Of a stretch of 64,000 bases of DNA, positions 39,788-48,774 are shown one piece after another. The stretch spans positions 1,178,001 through 1,242,000 of the forward strand of contig NZ_JAFMSU010000001.1 of the NCBI RefSeq assembly GCF_017916365.1. The letters are read 5' to 3'. Both the position numbers and the translations under genes were made by a program. The notes beneath the pieces are model-generated. The model was not told where the DNA came from. It worked only from the letters and a program-made list of their open reading frames with translations, and did not search any database. The DNA comes from Rufibacter roseolus. GTDB taxonomy: Bacteria; Bacteroidota; Bacteroidia; Cytophagales; Hymenobacteraceae. Numbering within the stretch: position 1 is the first letter of the stretch; every line of letters starts with the position of its first letter.

Positions 39788-42700
39788 CTATTGAACGCTG
39801 TTTCTGAAATAAATTGTGAAAGTGGTGCCCTGGTCTACCTGGCTGTCTACTTCAATGCGGCCGCCGTTCTTCTGCACAATGCGGTTAAGGATGTACAGCC
39901 CCAGACCGGAGCCCTCCACGTGGTTGTGGAAGCGCTTGAACATCTGGAACATCTTGGCGCCGTGTTTCTCCATGTCCATGCCCATGCCGTTGTCCTGCAC
40001 CGTGAGCACCGTGTAGCCATTGACGTTGCTTTGCGTGTGCAGGCGCACCACGGGCGCACGGTCTGGAGAGCGATATTTCACCGCGTTGCTGATAAGGTTA
40101 TAGAAAATACTCTTGAGGTTCACCCTGGAGTACAACAGCGTGTCTGCCTCTGCAAAGTCGCAGGTGATGTGGGCGCCGGCTTTCTGGATGAGGTCCTGGA
40201 TGCTGAGCTGTACCTCATCTACCAACTCAGACAGTTTGATTTCTTCCTGGTGCGCGTCAATCTCCTTCTGCACTTTCACAATCTCCGCCAGGTCTGAAAT
40301 GGTGGCGTTGATCTGCTTGAGGGATTTGTTGAACATACTGATGAGCAGCTGCGCATCTGGGTCATGGAAGGTAGCGTTCTGGGTAAGCTCCTGGAAGATG
40401 CCGGCCATGTTGATGATGGGCAGCTTTAAGTCATGGGAGGCGGTGTAGACAAAGCTGTCCAGGTCCTCATTGATACTGCGGAGCTCGCGGTTAGTTTGCT
40501 CCATGAGTTCTTCATTGCGTTTCTGGTCTTCTATTTCGGTACAGGTGCCAAACCATTTGACAATGTTTCCTTCCTGGTCGCGGAGCGGGAGGGCCCGGCC
40601 CAGAAACCAGCGCCACTCCCCGTCAGCGGCCCGCCTGAACCGGTACTCCACCTGGTAGGGTTCGCCGGTGCGCAGCGAATAATGCCAGCGGGCGAAGGAT
40701 CGTTGCCGGTCATCTGGGTGCAGCAGGTCATTCCACACTTTGGGGCCTTTGCTGGCCTCTACGTCAAAACCGGTAAATTCAACCCACTGCTTGTTAAAGT
40801 ATTCATGGTAGCCCACTGCATCTGTGGTCCAGACCAGTTGGGGCATGCTGTCTGCCAAAAACTGGAAGTTTTGGGTGCTTTCCTGCAGGTCAAGCAGCAT
40901 TTGCTTCTGGTCCTGGATGTCTGTGTGGGAACCCACCCATAAGGTGATGTTGCCTTCTTCGTCACGCATGGGTACGCCGCGTACCAGAAACCAGCGGTAC
41001 TCTTCTTTCGCTTTGGTGCGCCAACGGTTTTCCACCATGAACGGCTCGCCGGTTTTAAGCGAGTGGCTCCACCCGGCATGCGTCTTGGCCAGGTCATCTG
41101 GGTGGATAAAGTACTCCCAGCCCCAGCCATTAAGTTCTTCCTGCGTGGTGCCCAGGTAGTCATACCATTGCTGGCTGTAATACTCTACAAACCCGTCTGG
41201 CTTGGCGGTAAAGGTCATGTGGGGCAGGGCATCCAGGATTTTGAGGGTGCGCTCATGCGAGACTTTCAGTTCCTCGGCTAGTTTCTGGGCTTTTTCCCGT
41301 ACCCGCACCCGCTCAGTTACCTCCACTACCACAATAATGATTCCTTCCACCGCTCCCTCCGCATCAAGCAGGGGTTGGTACATGAAGTTGAAATAGCCTA
41401 GCTCCAGTTCACCGTTTCCGTTCCGGTCTAAGTAGGCAGGGGTCTCGGTTCCTAAGTACAACTCCTTGGTGGCATACACTTTCTCCACAATGTCAAAGAA
41501 GCCTTGTGTCTCCAACTCAGGAAGCGCCTGGCGGAACGGTTTGCCTACGGTTTCGCGGCCGCCAATCAGTTGCTTGAACTGGGGGGTGACAAAGTCCACG
41601 ATCCAGTCCGGGCCTTTGAGCACGGCGAACTGAACCGGTGATTGGGACAGCATGCGCTGCACATACTCATCGCGCTCTTTGAGCTTGGACTGGATATCTT
41701 TCTGGTCCTGGATGTTGGTGTCTACCCCAATCCAAGAGTTAATGGTGCCATCTTCATTGATGAGCGGGGTAGCGCGTATGGTGAACCAATGGTATCTGCC
41801 ATCTGAGGCCCTTCTAAGCCGAGCCTCATTCACGTACTCCTGGCCGGTCTTCAATGACTGGCTCCACCTGTCAATGGTAAATTTTAAGTCTTCTGGATGG
41901 ACAATGTGGTCCCACCCTTCGTCTGGGCTGGTATTGCCCGTGTACTCATACCAGGCTTTGTTGTAGTAATGGATGTACCCATCGGCGCGGGCTACCCAGG
42001 CAATCTCGGGAATTCCTTCCAGCAGCGCGCGCACGTGCTGTTCACGCTCCTTTAGCTCGGCGGCGTATTTGTTTTTCTCTGTCAGGTCCAGCATGGCCCC
42101 AATCATGCGGATGGGTTTTCCGGCTTCATTGCGGGCCACCAGACCACGGTCAAAAACGTGGGCGTAAGTGCCGTCTGCTTTCCTGAACTGGTATTCATCC
42201 TGCCAGTTGGTTCCGCCGTTGTCAATGACGTGGTGAATGCCTTCCACCACCCGTGCGGCATCCTCGGGGTGAAGACGGCCATACCAGGAGTTGATGTCGT
42301 GCTCTATGTCTTCTTGTTTGTAGCCGAAGGTGACTTTGAACCCATCGTTCCACCAGATGAAATCATTGGTGAGGTCCCAGTCCCAAATCACGTCATTGGT
42401 GGCCTTGGCCAGGAGCTCAAACCGCTCCAGGTTTTCTTTGGCCAGGCGTTCATTTTCCTGCTGGCGCTCTATGTCAATGAGGGTGCCCAGCATACGGTAC
42501 GGCTTGCCTTCATCATTGTACAGGATGTAGCCATGGTCCATGACATGGGTGTAGGTGCCGTCGCCTTTGAGGAAACGGTATTTGCCAGACCATACCTTCT
42601 CCTGTTTCTTGACGGCCTCCGAAATGCTTTCCCGCAGCCCATCATATTCAGACGGATGTACGCGGGCATCCCATTGGGCAGGGCTTTCGCCGTCTTCAGA

Positions 42701-43261
42701 TACCTTGTGGCCAAAGACCTGCTCAAAGTTCTTGCCCCAGTAGAATTTGCCGCTGGCAATGTCATAGTCCCAGGAAGAACCGCCCGAGGCCTCCACAAAG
42801 GCCCGAATGCTGCCTTTAGTGATTTCCTGCTCCTGTTTGTATTTGTGAGCCTCCGTTACGTCTACCACGCTGTGGATAAGGTACTGGACCTCGCCGGCAG
42901 CGTTCAGAACCGGTTTGTTGGAGGGCTGCCAGTATTTCTCCTCAAAGCCTCCGCCCATTTCCTGTGGTCGGGTCACATCGTAGCGCTGCAGGGCCATGGT
43001 GTGTTCCACCTTATGGGTCAGGGCATAGTGCAGTGACTGCTTCAGGTTCAGCTCGCTGTTTAAACCAGGTACTGCCGGGTTATCCGGGAAAACATCAAAC
43101 AGGTATTTGCCTATGATGGAGGAGTCCTTTAAAGTAGCTTCTAAGTAGGCATCGGTGGCTTCCAGGATAATCAGTTCCGGGGACAGGAAGAGGTGCAATC
43201 CCGGAATAGCCCTGAGGAGAGAAGGTAAAGCAAGAGGAGCAGAGGTGGAAGAAAGCATCAT
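39788..43261 (-). CDS. Soluble multi-PAS sensor histidine kinase
   Basis: 1157 residues from ATG 43261; an upstream TTG at 43270 is possible. No membrane segment was seen, so it should sense a cytoplasmic signal. An N-terminal PAS-like domain is followed by an array of at least six PAS/PAC units, each with W-x5-HPDD and a GT/GS-DI or VD-x-T ending (HPEDAARV, HPEDLKFT, HPDDLAKT, HPDDRQRS and others). The kinase core has the phospho-acceptor His in VYTASHDLKLPI, an N box in LISNAVKYRSP, then DNGMGMD and GSGLGLYI. No receiver domain is fused; the separate regulator follows at 39762. A short palindrome at 43299-43313 precedes the start. The ligand is unknown. Confidence 0.93.
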   Translation of the reverse strand: MMLSSTSAPLALPSLLRAIPGLHLFLSPELIILEATDAYLEATLKDSSIIGKYLFDVFPDNPAVPGLNSELNLKQSLHYALTHKVEHTMALQRYDVTRPQEMGGGFEEKYWQPSNKPVLNAAGEVQYLIHSVVDVTEAHKYKQEQEITKGSIRAFVEASGGSSWDYDIASGKFYWGKNFEQVFGHKVSEDGESPAQWDARVHPSEYDGLRESISEAVKKQEKVWSGKYRFLKGDGTYTHVMDHGYILYNDEGKPYRMLGTLIDIERQQENERLAKENLERFELLAKATNDVIWDWDLTNDFIWWNDGFKVTFGYKQEDIEHDINSWYGRLHPEDAARVVEGIHHVIDNGGTNWQDEYQFRKADGTYAHVFDRGLVARNEAGKPIRMIGAMLDLTEKNKYAAELKEREQHVRALLEGIPEIAWVARADGYIHYYNKAWYEYTGNTSPDEGWDHIVHPEDLKFTIDRWSQSLKTGQEYVNEARLRRASDGRYHWFTIRATPLINEDGTINSWIGVDTNIQDQKDIQSKLKERDEYVQRMLSQSPVQFAVLKGPDWIVDFVTPQFKQLIGGRETVGKPFRQALPELETQGFFDIVEKVYATKELYLGTETPAYLDRNGNGELELGYFNFMYQPLLDAEGAVEGIIIVVVEVTERVRVREKAQKLAEELKVSHERTLKILDALPHMTFTAKPDGFVEYYSQQWYDYLGTTQEELNGWGWEYFIHPDDLAKTHAGWSHSLKTGEPFMVENRWRTKAKEEYRWFLVRGVPMRDEEGNITLWVGSHTDIQDQKQMLLDLQESTQNFQFLADSMPQLVWTTDAVGYHEYFNKQWVEFTGFDVEASKGPKVWNDLLHPDDRQRSFARWHYSLRTGEPYQVEYRFRRAADGEWRWFLGRALPLRDQEGNIVKWFGTCTEIEDQKRNEELMEQTNRELRSINEDLDSFVYTASHDLKLPIINMAGIFQELTQNATFHDPDAQLLISMFNKSLKQINATISDLAEIVKVQKEIDAHQEEIKLSELVDEVQLSIQDLIQKAGAHITCDFAEADTLLYSRVNLKSIFYNLISNAVKYRSPDRAPVVRLHTQSNVNGYTVLTVQDNGMGMDMEKHGAKMFQMFKRFHNHVEGSGLGLYILNRIVQKNGGRIEVDSQVDQGTTFTIYFRNSVQ

Positions 43262-43298
43262 GTGCGTCAACGCATTAAATACTGGGTAAGATGCCCGC

Positions 43299-43313
43299 CA
43301 GGAAATTTTCCTG
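43299..43313. promoter_or_regulatory. Possible operator palindrome upstream of the multi-PAS kinase
   Basis: CAGGAAA-T-TTTCCTG, 7-bp arms around a single base, 38 bases upstream of the kinase ATG. It could be a transcription factor site, but the evidence is symmetry and location only. Confidence 0.3.
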
Positions 43314-43353
43314 TAGCATACTAGTCAATAGCCGGTTAAAAGAAAAGTAAAAC

Positions 43354-43393
43354 CTGTTTAGGGGCTAATTGTTAGAAATCAGCCCCTAAACAG
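43354..43393. repeat. Dispersed palindrome, best copy, placed as the mfd terminator
   Basis: CTGTTTAGGGGCT (43354-43366) pairs perfectly with AGCCCCTAAACAG (43381-43393) around a 14-base centre. It starts three bases from the mfd stop codon and is followed on the minus strand by GTTTTACTTTTC, so it may end mfd transcription. Confidence 0.75.
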
Positions 43394-43395
43394 TT

Positions 43396-46300
43396 TTACA
43401 CCTGCATTTCCCCGAAGATGGCTTTGGCCTGCTCCAGCGTGGAGACATCCTCTACCGTCACAATCAGTTTATCTTTGGCCTCTTTCAGGCGGGAGCGGCG
43501 GGAGTGCTGCTGCACGTACCGTAAAATACGACTGAAGGTTTCTGAGTGGAAGAAGGCCTCGTTGTTCTGGCTGGGAATATACCCCTTGAGAGTGTCTTTC
43601 TTGAGCGTGAGTTTCTCAAAACCCAAGTGGCAGGCCTCCCAGCGCATTTTCACGATGTTCACCAGCTGCTCCACTTCCGGCGGCATGGGCCCGAACCGGT
43701 CTACCATGCCCTCTGCCAGTTTCTCCAGGCTCTCCAGGTCTTTCACACGGTCCAGCTTGCTGTACATCTGCAGACGCTCAGAGATGTTGCTGATGTAAGA
43801 GTCTGGGATGAGGATCTCCAGGTCGGTCTCCACGGTGCATTCCCGTACCGGTTCCACCAGTTTCTCCAGGTCGGTGTCTTTGAAGAACAGGTCGCGGAAC
43901 TCGGTTTCCTTCAGCTCCTGCACGGCCTCGTCCAGAATCTGGTGGTAGGCCTCAAAACCCAGGTCGTTGATGAACCCGCTCTGCTCACCGCCCAGCATGT
44001 TGCCCGCCCCGCGGATGTCCAGGTCACGCATGGCAATCTTGAAGCCCTCGCCCAGATCAGAAAATTCTTCCAGGGTACTCAGGCGCTTGCGGGCATCGGA
44101 AGGAAGTCCAGACACCGGTGGCGTTAACAGGTAGCAGTAGGCTTTCTTGTTGGAACGGCCCACGCGCCCGCGCATCTGGTGCAGATCTGAAAGCCCGAAC
44201 ATGTGCGCCCGGTTAATGATGATGGTGTTGGCGTTAGGAATGTCCAGCCCGCTTTCAATGATGTTGGTACTCACCAGCACGTCATACTCGCCCTCCACGA
44301 AGCGCATCATGCGTTTCTCCAGCTCCTCGGGGTCCATCTGGCCGTGGGCGTAGGTTACCTTGGCATCGGGTACCAGTTTGAGGATGAGGTTGGCCATCTC
44401 CTCAATATCCGAGATGCGGTTGTGCACAAAGAAAACCTGACCCTTGCGCTTGAGTTCATGGGCCACCGCGTCGCGGATGAGGGTGTCTTCAAACACGTGC
44501 AGCTCGGTCTGTACCGGCTGGCGGTTAGGCGGTGGCGTCGCGATTACTGACAAGTCACGGGCGCCCATCAATGAGAAGTGCAGCGTGCGCGGAATTGGGG
44601 TGGCGGTAAGCGTGAGCGTATCTACGTTCACCTTGATTTCCTTCAGGCGGTCTTTCGTTTTTACCCCGAATTTCTGTTCCTCGTCAATAATCAGGAGGCC
44701 CAGGTTTTTGAACTTGACGTCTTTGCTGGCCAGGCGGTGCGTGCCGATGAGGATATCGGTTTTGCCTTCGCCCACGCGCTTGAGGGTTTCCTTTATCTGC
44801 TTGGTGGTCTTGAAGCGGTTGATGTACTCCACGTTCACGGGGAAGGCCTCCAGACGATCCCGGAAAGTTTTGTAGTGCTGCATGGCCAAAATGGTGGTAG
44901 GCACCAGCACGGCCACCTGCTTTCCATCACAGGCCGCTTTAAATGCCGCCCGGATAGCCACCTCCGTTTTTCCGAAGCCCACGTCGCCGCAGACCAGCCG
45001 GTCCATGGGGTGCGGCTGCTCCATGTCGTTTTTCACGTCCTCAGTGGCCTTGCCCTGGTCTGGGGTGTCTTCGTAAATGAACGAGGACTCCAGCTCGGCC
45101 TGCAGGAAACCATCGCGGGAATAGGCGTAACCGGGCGCTTTCTTGCGCTTGGCGTATAAAGAAATGAGTTCGGCGGCAATGTCTTTGACTTTGCTCTTGA
45201 CCTTCTTTTTCTTGTTCTCCCATTCCTGCGAGCCTAGTTTGCTCATGGTGGGCGGCGTGCCTTCCTTGCCGGTGTACTTTGAAATCTTGTGCAGCGAGTG
45301 GATACTCACGTAGAGCAAATCATCATCGCGGTAGACTAACCTTATCGCCTCCTGCAGGCGGCCACCTACCTCCACTTTCTCCAGCCCCGCAAACCGCCCG
45401 ATGCCGTAGTCCATGTGCGTTACGTAGTCGCCGGGCTTGAGCGTGCGGAGTTCTTTAAGGGTAAGCGCCTTGGATTTAGAGTAACCTTCGCGGGTTTTGT
45501 GCTTGTAGAAGCGTTCAAACAGCTGATGGTCTGTATAGCAGACCAATTTCACCAGATCGTCCACAAAGCCCTCGCGCAGCGCCAGCATCAGGTGGTGGAA
45601 GCGCACGTCGTGGTCCAGTTCATCAAAGATGGTGGTGAGCCGGTCAGCCTGGCGCGGTGATTCAGCGGCGATGACGTTGACGAAGTCCTTGCTCTGGTTC
45701 TCGTGCAGGTTGGCTACCAGCCGCTGGAAGTCTTTGTTGAACGACGGCTGCGGATGCGCCTGGAATTGCACCACCTCGGCGTTCTTGAAGTTGAAGCGCT
45801 TGCCAAACTCCACCAGCGTGAACGTTTCCAGGGCCTTTTTGAAAGACTTGCCAGATTCAAACAAATCTTCTGGGTTGGAGACAATCTGCACGCCCGCGCT
45901 GTGCTCCAGCATCTCTTTGAATGCCTGCTCAGCCTTTTCAAAAGACTCAGAGACCACCTCTACGGTCTGGCGGTAATCCTTTACCCAGATCTTGCTGTCA
46001 TCGGGGATGAAGTCCAGGAACGATTCCCGCGTCTCTTGCAGCAGTTTGGTCTGCACGTTAGGGATGATGGAGATCTGCTTTTTCTGCTCTACTGAGAGCT
46101 GCGTGTTAGGGTCAAACGTCCGGATACTCTCAATCTCATCACCGAACATCTCCAGGCGGAACGGCAGTTCGTTGGCGTATGAGAACACATCCACAATGCC
46201 CCCACGCACGGCAAACTGACCGGCCTCGTAGACGAAATCGGTGCGTTCAAAGTCATAGCTGGCCAGCATCTCCGTTAGGAAATTCACATCCAGTTTCTCG

Positions 46301-46752
46301 CCCACCTTTGCGCCCAGCGTGTTGGCCACCAAAGACTTCTTGTTGATTACCTTCTCGGTGAGGGCCTCTGGGTAGGTCACGATCAGGGCTCCGGCGCCGG
46401 CCCGGTTGTTCAGGCGGTTGAGCACCTCGGCTCGCAACAGGATGTTGGCGTTCTCGGTGTGGTCAAACTGGTAGGCGCGCTTGTACGAGCTGGGAAAGAG
46501 CAGGACTTCCTGGCCTTCTTCTAGCAGGTTGGAAAGGTCACTGTAAAAGTAAGCGGCCTCCTCGCGGTCATGCAGGATGAACAGGTGCGTGCCCGGCTGC
46601 ATGGTCTGCAAGGCAGACGCCACCACGGCATCAAGGCTGCCCACCAGTCCTTTCAGTTGTATATGTTGAGGTTCAGGAGTCTGCAGGCGTTGGGCCACGG
46701 TTTGCACCACGGGATCTTGCCGGTACAGCTCCAAAAATTGAGTTGCTTTCAA
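43396..46752 (-). CDS. mfd: Transcription-repair coupling factor
   Basis: 1118 residues, close to the family norm. Mfd removes RNA polymerase stalled at DNA lesions and recruits UvrA. The UvrB-like N-terminal region is followed by the RNA polymerase-interacting domain (KPGDYVTHMDYGIGRFAGLEK), then the superfamily 2 helicase core: VCGDVGFGKTEVAIRAAF (Walker A), LLIIDEEQKFG (DEEQ), TATPIPRTL, and motif VI VGRSNKKAYCYLL. The C-terminal TRCF domain (ELKETEFRDL...DLEILIPDSYI) is complete. It is divergent from the PAS-only gene. Confidence 0.97.
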   Translation of the reverse strand: MKATQFLELYRQDPVVQTVAQRLQTPEPQHIQLKGLVGSLDAVVASALQTMQPGTHLFILHDREEAAYFYSDLSNLLEEGQEVLLFPSSYKRAYQFDHTENANILLRAEVLNRLNNRAGAGALIVTYPEALTEKVINKKSLVANTLGAKVGEKLDVNFLTEMLASYDFERTDFVYEAGQFAVRGGIVDVFSYANELPFRLEMFGDEIESIRTFDPNTQLSVEQKKQISIIPNVQTKLLQETRESFLDFIPDDSKIWVKDYRQTVEVVSESFEKAEQAFKEMLEHSAGVQIVSNPEDLFESGKSFKKALETFTLVEFGKRFNFKNAEVVQFQAHPQPSFNKDFQRLVANLHENQSKDFVNVIAAESPRQADRLTTIFDELDHDVRFHHLMLALREGFVDDLVKLVCYTDHQLFERFYKHKTREGYSKSKALTLKELRTLKPGDYVTHMDYGIGRFAGLEKVEVGGRLQEAIRLVYRDDDLLYVSIHSLHKISKYTGKEGTPPTMSKLGSQEWENKKKKVKSKVKDIAAELISLYAKRKKAPGYAYSRDGFLQAELESSFIYEDTPDQGKATEDVKNDMEQPHPMDRLVCGDVGFGKTEVAIRAAFKAACDGKQVAVLVPTTILAMQHYKTFRDRLEAFPVNVEYINRFKTTKQIKETLKRVGEGKTDILIGTHRLASKDVKFKNLGLLIIDEEQKFGVKTKDRLKEIKVNVDTLTLTATPIPRTLHFSLMGARDLSVIATPPPNRQPVQTELHVFEDTLIRDAVAHELKRKGQVFFVHNRISDIEEMANLILKLVPDAKVTYAHGQMDPEELEKRMMRFVEGEYDVLVSTNIIESGLDIPNANTIIINRAHMFGLSDLHQMRGRVGRSNKKAYCYLLTPPVSGLPSDARKRLSTLEEFSDLGEGFKIAMRDLDIRGAGNMLGGEQSGFINDLGFEAYHQILDEAVQELKETEFRDLFFKDTDLEKLVEPVRECTVETDLEILIPDSYISNISERLQMYSKLDRVKDLESLEKLAEGMVDRFGPMPPEVEQLVNIVKMRWEACHLGFEKLTLKKDTLKGYIPSQNNEAFFHSETFSRILRYVQQHSRRSRLKEAKDKLIVTVEDVSTLEQAKAIFGEMQV

Positions 46753-46872
46753 GGGTAAATCTTTTCTAGAAAATCAGGGGCAAAGCTAGCCATTCTTGCC
46801 GGTTAAGGAAACGAAGAGCAAGAACGCTTAGTTGCCCATAAGCCTAACGGTACAGGCCTCTCTATCAACAAT

Positions 46873-46906
46873 GTTTTGGGCATATTTTCTCCAAAACAGG
46901 CAAAAA
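46873..46906. repeat. Dispersed palindrome, degenerate copy in the mfd/PAS spacer
   Basis: GTTTTGGGCATATTTTCTCCAAAACAGGCAAAAA keeps the centre, but its arms no longer pair well. Confidence 0.4.
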
Positions 46907-46976
46907 AGAAGAACACAGGCCCAACACAATTTCAAGGTAATTTGTATACACAGTGAAATATATACCCTGATTGCCT

Positions 46977-46984
46977 TATTTTTG
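46977..46984 (+). promoter_or_regulatory. -7 box (TATTTTTG) of the PAS-only gene
   Basis: Exact TAnnTTTG match 34 bases before ATG 47019. No clear TTG at normal spacing. Confidence 0.5.
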
Positions 46985-47018
46985 GCGCTGCATTCCTTCC
47001 GAAGCCTAACCTCTGTAT

Positions 47019-48275
47019 ATGGAATTCTTTGATTATTTCATCAATATCCCTGAGAACATTGTGATTGTTTCTCCTGAGTTCAAGATTCTGGCTGCCACAG
47101 ACCGGTACCTGAAAACCACTATGCGCAGGCGGGAAGAAATCATAGGGAAGGTCTTTCTGAAGGAAGTGTACCAGGAACCAACCATTTCTTTTGAGGAGAA
47201 CCCGGTGATCATCTCCATCAAGAAAGCCATGGAAACCAAGCAGGTCGATTACCTGGACGTGCTCAGATATGACCTGGAAAAGCCGGCAGAAGATGGCGGC
47301 GGCTACGATACCCGCTACTGGGAGGCATCACACACCCCGGTGCTGGACGAGGCGGGCAACGTACGGTTCGTGATCCAGAACACCTCTGATGTAACGGAAC
47401 GCGAACTGGCCAAACAAGCCCGTAAAGCCAGTGAGGAGAAGTTCAAGTTCCTCACTGATGCCGTGCCGCAGCTGATCCATACCGCCGAGCCAAACGGCGC
47501 CTGCACCTACGTGAACCAGCGCTGGCTGGACTATACCGGTCTGCCGTTTGAAGAATTCATGGGCAGCAGCTGGCAGAAAGTAATCCACCCAGATGACATT
47601 TACCGCGTTACAAACCGGCAGAAAGAAGCCATTTACGCCGAGACCGAGTTTCAGGCCGAGCTGCGCATCAGGAGCAAAGACGGCAGCTACCGCTGGTATC
47701 TGGTAAGAAGCCTGCCCATGAAAGATGAACAGGGCAAGGTAATTATGCGCGTGGGCAGTGCCAACGACATCCACAGCACCAAACTGATGGTGCAGGAGAT
47801 ACTGGAATCAAATGAGCAGATGTCTGTCCTGTCAGACCAGGTGCAACAGGCGTTCCAGAAAGCCGAGGATCAGCGCCTGACCTTGGAGCGCCTCATTATG
47901 CAGGCACCCGCTATCTTTGCCATCCTGAAAGGGAAGGAGCACCGGTTTGAACTGGTGAACCCGCAATACCAGCAACTGATGCCCGGCAGAGAACTTACCG
48001 GAAAAAAGGTGAAGGAGGCAGTGCCGGAGGTGGTTGAGCAAGGATTCTTGCAGATCCTGGACAATGTCTATACCACTGGTCAGCCTTTTGTGGCCGAGGA
48101 AATTGGCGTGGAAATGGACTGGAACAACACCGGTCACAAGGAGAAGCGTTACTTTACCACCACCTACCAGCCCCTTATTGAGGCAGACAAGGTAACTGGC
48201 ATCATTGTTTTTGGGTATAATGTCACAGACAAAGTAAAGTTAAGACAAGAGTTGGAAACACTCAGAAAAGGGTAA
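47019..48275 (+). CDS. PAS-only sensor protein without an output domain
   Basis: 418 residues with three PAS-type domains: ~1-130 (NIPENIVIVSPEFKILAATDRYL...IQNTSDVTERE, closely resembling the first domain of the kinase at 39788), ~140-260 (QLIHTAEPNGACTYVNQRWLDYTG...HPDDIYRV...SANDIHSTK) and ~295-410 (QAPAIFAILKG...GIIVFGYNVTDKVKL). Coiled-coil-like helices join them. The protein stops at ELETLRKG, where a histidine kinase would normally begin, and no kinase remnant follows. It is probably intact, since the next gene starts 49 bases later and a -7 box precedes it. It could heterodimerise with a kinase or regulate the CZB-like neighbour. Confidence 0.85.
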   Translation: MEFFDYFINIPENIVIVSPEFKILAATDRYLKTTMRRREEIIGKVFLKEVYQEPTISFEENPVIISIKKAMETKQVDYLDVLRYDLEKPAEDGGGYDTRYWEASHTPVLDEAGNVRFVIQNTSDVTERELAKQARKASEEKFKFLTDAVPQLIHTAEPNGACTYVNQRWLDYTGLPFEEFMGSSWQKVIHPDDIYRVTNRQKEAIYAETEFQAELRIRSKDGSYRWYLVRSLPMKDEQGKVIMRVGSANDIHSTKLMVQEILESNEQMSVLSDQVQQAFQKAEDQRLTLERLIMQAPAIFAILKGKEHRFELVNPQYQQLMPGRELTGKKVKEAVPEVVEQGFLQILDNVYTTGQPFVAEEIGVEMDWNNTGHKEKRYFTTTYQPLIEADKVTGIIVFGYNVTDKVKLRQELETLRKG

Positions 48276-48310
48276 CGCCCCAATTGAGGTTTAGAACTAT
48301 CTATTAGAAG

Positions 48311-48318
48311 TAGTTTTG
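48311..48318 (+). promoter_or_regulatory. -7-like box (TAGTTTTG) close to the CZB-like start codon
   Basis: Matches TAnnTTTG, but only six bases before ATG 48325, so a transcript from it would have almost no leader. It may be a chance match. Confidence 0.25.
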
Positions 48319-48324
48319 CTGCAA

Positions 48325-48675
48325 ATGAATCAAGCGCAGGTAGATTTCCAACAATTACGGATTAAGCATATTCTGTTTAAGTCAAAAGTGCGTTCTGTGC
48401 TTTACGGCGGCACGCATGATGCTGACTTTTTCTCGCGTAACGGACCCATCAACATCTGGTTTAACTCTGTGGGGTTCTCCAGATACAGAAACGTTGCTGA
48501 AGTTCTGGAGCTGAAGCAGGTTCAACAAGACCTAAGCTCCGCCGCCGATGCTCTGTTTAGCCTCTATGACCGCGGTAAGATTGACGAAGCCCAGAACGGC
48601 CTTGCCAGGATTGAGGAGTTGTCTGGCCAGTTCCTGGAATTACTTTCTAGGTTAGAAGGCAAGTTAGCCGCTTAG
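48325..48675 (+). CDS. CZB-like four-helix protein lacking zinc ligands
   Basis: 116 residues from ATG 48325; a TTG nine bases earlier is the alternative. The sequence lines up with CZB (chemoreceptor zinc-binding) domains: a first helix with His15 (RIKHILFKSKVRSVLYG), the segment that normally reads CxLGxW but here is G40-P-I-N-I-W45, then SVGFSRYRNVAEVLELKQVQ, where the second His is replaced (Q67), and a final helix YDRGKIDEAQNGLARIEELSGQFLELLSRLE. The zinc-binding Cys and one His are lost, so metal sensing is doubtful. It follows the PAS-only gene by 49 bases. A hairpin terminator follows. Confidence 0.75.
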   Translation: MNQAQVDFQQLRIKHILFKSKVRSVLYGGTHDADFFSRNGPINIWFNSVGFSRYRNVAEVLELKQVQQDLSSAADALFSLYDRGKIDEAQNGLARIEELSGQFLELLSRLEGKLAA

Positions 48676-48690
48676 GCTTCAAAAGATATA

Positions 48691-48735
48691 AAAGCAAAGA
48701 GCGCTGTTCCCTGGGGGGCAGCGCTCTTTGCTTTT
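48691..48735 (+). terminator. Terminator after the CZB-like gene
   Basis: AAAGCAAAGAGCGCTG (48691-48706) pairs with CAGCGCTCTTTGCTTT (48719-48734), a 16-bp stem. It can also serve the convergent msrA gene. Confidence 0.85.
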
Positions 48736-48774
48736 TAGAGGTCTGGTATTTTGGTTTAAACCTACGGTGCAGGC

